The translations under genes and the position numbers were made by a program. This document shows positions 63,438-64,000 of a DNA stretch of 64,000 nt, piece after piece. The notes under the pieces were generated by a model. That model did not search any database. It was not told the origin of the DNA and saw only the letters and a program-made list of their open reading frames with translations. Numbering within the stretch: position 1 is the stretch's first letter; each line of letters begins with the position of its first letter. The stretch comes from Chitinivorax sp. PXF-14 (lineage in GTDB: Bacteria; Pseudomonadota; Gammaproteobacteria; Burkholderiales; SCOH01), in assembly GCF_040812015.1 (NCBI RefSeq), contig NZ_JBFNXJ010000009.1, positions 62,001 to 126,000 of the forward strand, written 5' to 3'.

Positions 63438-64000
63438 TCAGTTGATCAGCGCATGCTTGATCGCGTAATAGGTCAGGTCGGCATTGGTCTTGAGCTTCAT
63501 TTTCTCCAGCACGCGGCTGCGGTAGGTGCTGACGGTCTTGACGCTGAGGCACAGCTCATCGGCGATCTCGGTGGCGGAGCGGCCGCTGGCGAGCTTGTGG
63601 AATACCTGGAATTCGCGTGCCGACAATAGCTCATGCAGTGCCCTGTCGACGGGCTGGGCGAGCTGGTCGGCCAGCAGGCTGGCCAGCGCCGCCGACACGT
63701 AGCGATGCCCGGCACAGATCGTGCGGATCGCCTTGACGATCTCGTTCGGGTCGGCGTCTTTCGACAGGTAGCCGCGGCAGCCGGCGCGGATCAGGCTCAG
63801 CGCGTACTGCGTCTCGGCATAGCCGCTCAGGATCAGCACCGGCATGTCGGGGCGGATGCGTTGCAGGTCGCGCAGGGTATCGATGCCATCCTTGCCCGGC
63901 ATGGAGAGGTCGAGCACGGTGATGTCGAAGGCCTGGCGCCTGACCTGCGCGATCGCCTCGATGCCGTCGGCCGCCTCGCCCGCCACGCACAGGTCGGGCT
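63438..64000 (-). CDS. NarL/FixJ-family response regulator (5' end outside window)
   Basis: About 187 residues are visible. Receiver domain with phospho-acceptor Asp in ITVLDLSMPGKDGIDT and conserved Lys in GYLSKDADPNEIVKA, then a C-terminal LuxR-type HTH (LSAREFQVFHKLASGRSATE, LCLSVKTVSTYRSRVLEKMK). The start codon and the first acidic residues lie beyond the window edge; an internal GTG at 63986 is not the true start. The cognate kinase is not in view unless upstream. Confidence 0.9.
   Translation of the reverse strand, partial: PDLCVAGEAADGIEAIAQVRRQAFDITVLDLSMPGKDGIDTLRDLQRIRPDMPVLILSGYAETQYALSLIRAGCRGYLSKDADPNEIVKAIRTICAGHRYVSAALASLLADQLAQPVDRALHELLSAREFQVFHKLASGRSATEIADELCLSVKTVSTYRSRVLEKMKLKTNADLTYYAIKHALIN

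Noticed and set aside
1-64000. tRNA genes, insertion sequences, prophage or toxin-antitoxin loci
   Set aside because: Gaps were scanned by eye for cloverleaf ends, transposase motifs and integrases; none was seen. A tRNAscan or ISfinder search would be decisive.

Overview
The window is chromosomal DNA from a GC-rich Gram-negative bacterium, most likely a betaproteobacterium. Evidence: a complete mraZ-to-ftsZ division/cell-wall (dcw) cluster in proteobacterial order; MurE carries the DNPR motif typical of meso-diaminopimelate enzymes; the glnA / DUF4124 gene / ntrB / ntrC arrangement; the rsmI-lpoA-yraN-diaA-dolP (E. coli yraLMNOP) neighbourhood; the phoH-ybeY-corC-lnt set; a 3-hydroxybutyrate-oligomer hydrolase pointing to polyhydroxybutyrate metabolism; and exosortase-A (XrtA) type exopolysaccharide genes at the left edge. 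A member of Neisseriales is plausible but not proven. No tRNA, CRISPR array, insertion sequence or prophage gene was recognised.

Layout. 1-2.7 kb: the start of an XrtA-type exopolysaccharide operon (outer-membrane export lipoprotein, then chain-length determinant, cut by the window edge) with a long, hairpin-rich leader. 2.7-6.5 kb: phoH-ybeY-corC-lnt on the minus strand. 6.6-11.5 kb: housekeeping minus-strand genes (cca, GNAT acetyltransferase, DUF2214 membrane protein, glutathione S-transferase, NDUFA9-like reductase, a GAF-PAS sensor without output domain). 11.7-15.9 kb: plus-strand 3HB-oligomer hydrolase with a large N-terminal extension, then a MOSC protein. 16.1-33.8 kb: the dcw cluster on the minus strand, mraZ-rsmH-ftsL-ftsI-murE-murF-mraY-murD-ftsW-murG-murC-murB-ddlB-ftsQ-ftsA-ftsZ, mostly with start/stop overlaps and led by a promoter embedded in four MraZ repeats. 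34.0-36.5 kb: flgP-flgT and a small secreted protein behind a sigma-28-like promoter. 36.6-38.5 kb: a CYTH-CHAD protein and the RNase P RNA. 38.6-44.1 kb: pyrC, rsmI and the divergent lpoA-yraN-diaA-dolP-EamA run. 44.2-49.8 kb: nitrogen control (ntrC, ntrB, a DUF4124 gene, glnA) with sigma-54 promoters and NtrC boxes. 49.8-54.0 kb: rhodanese, small membrane protein, aroE, mtgA and mgtE. 54.0-64.0 kb: histidine phosphatase, MocR-type regulator, prmC, grxD, a 7TMR-DISM histidine kinase, an enoyl-CoA isomerase/hydratase, oligopeptidase B and two response regulators.

Most of the window is well-known core genome, so the most unusual material is regulatory. The mgtE Mg2+ transporter has a leader with a possible 18-codon ORF (MEPSSSS...) and a hairpin that would hide the mgtE ribosome-binding site, suggesting a leader-peptide magnesium switch. 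The exopolysaccharide leader contains three closely spaced hairpins with GAGAG/CTCTC tags plus a perfect 7-bp-arm inverted repeat. A 12-bp palindrome sits at the predicted transcription start of the 3HB-oligomer hydrolase. flgP-flgT carry their own flagellar sigma-factor promoter beside the dcw cluster. Both glnA and ntrBC have sigma-54 promoters. The RNase P RNA has a much reduced P12 helix.
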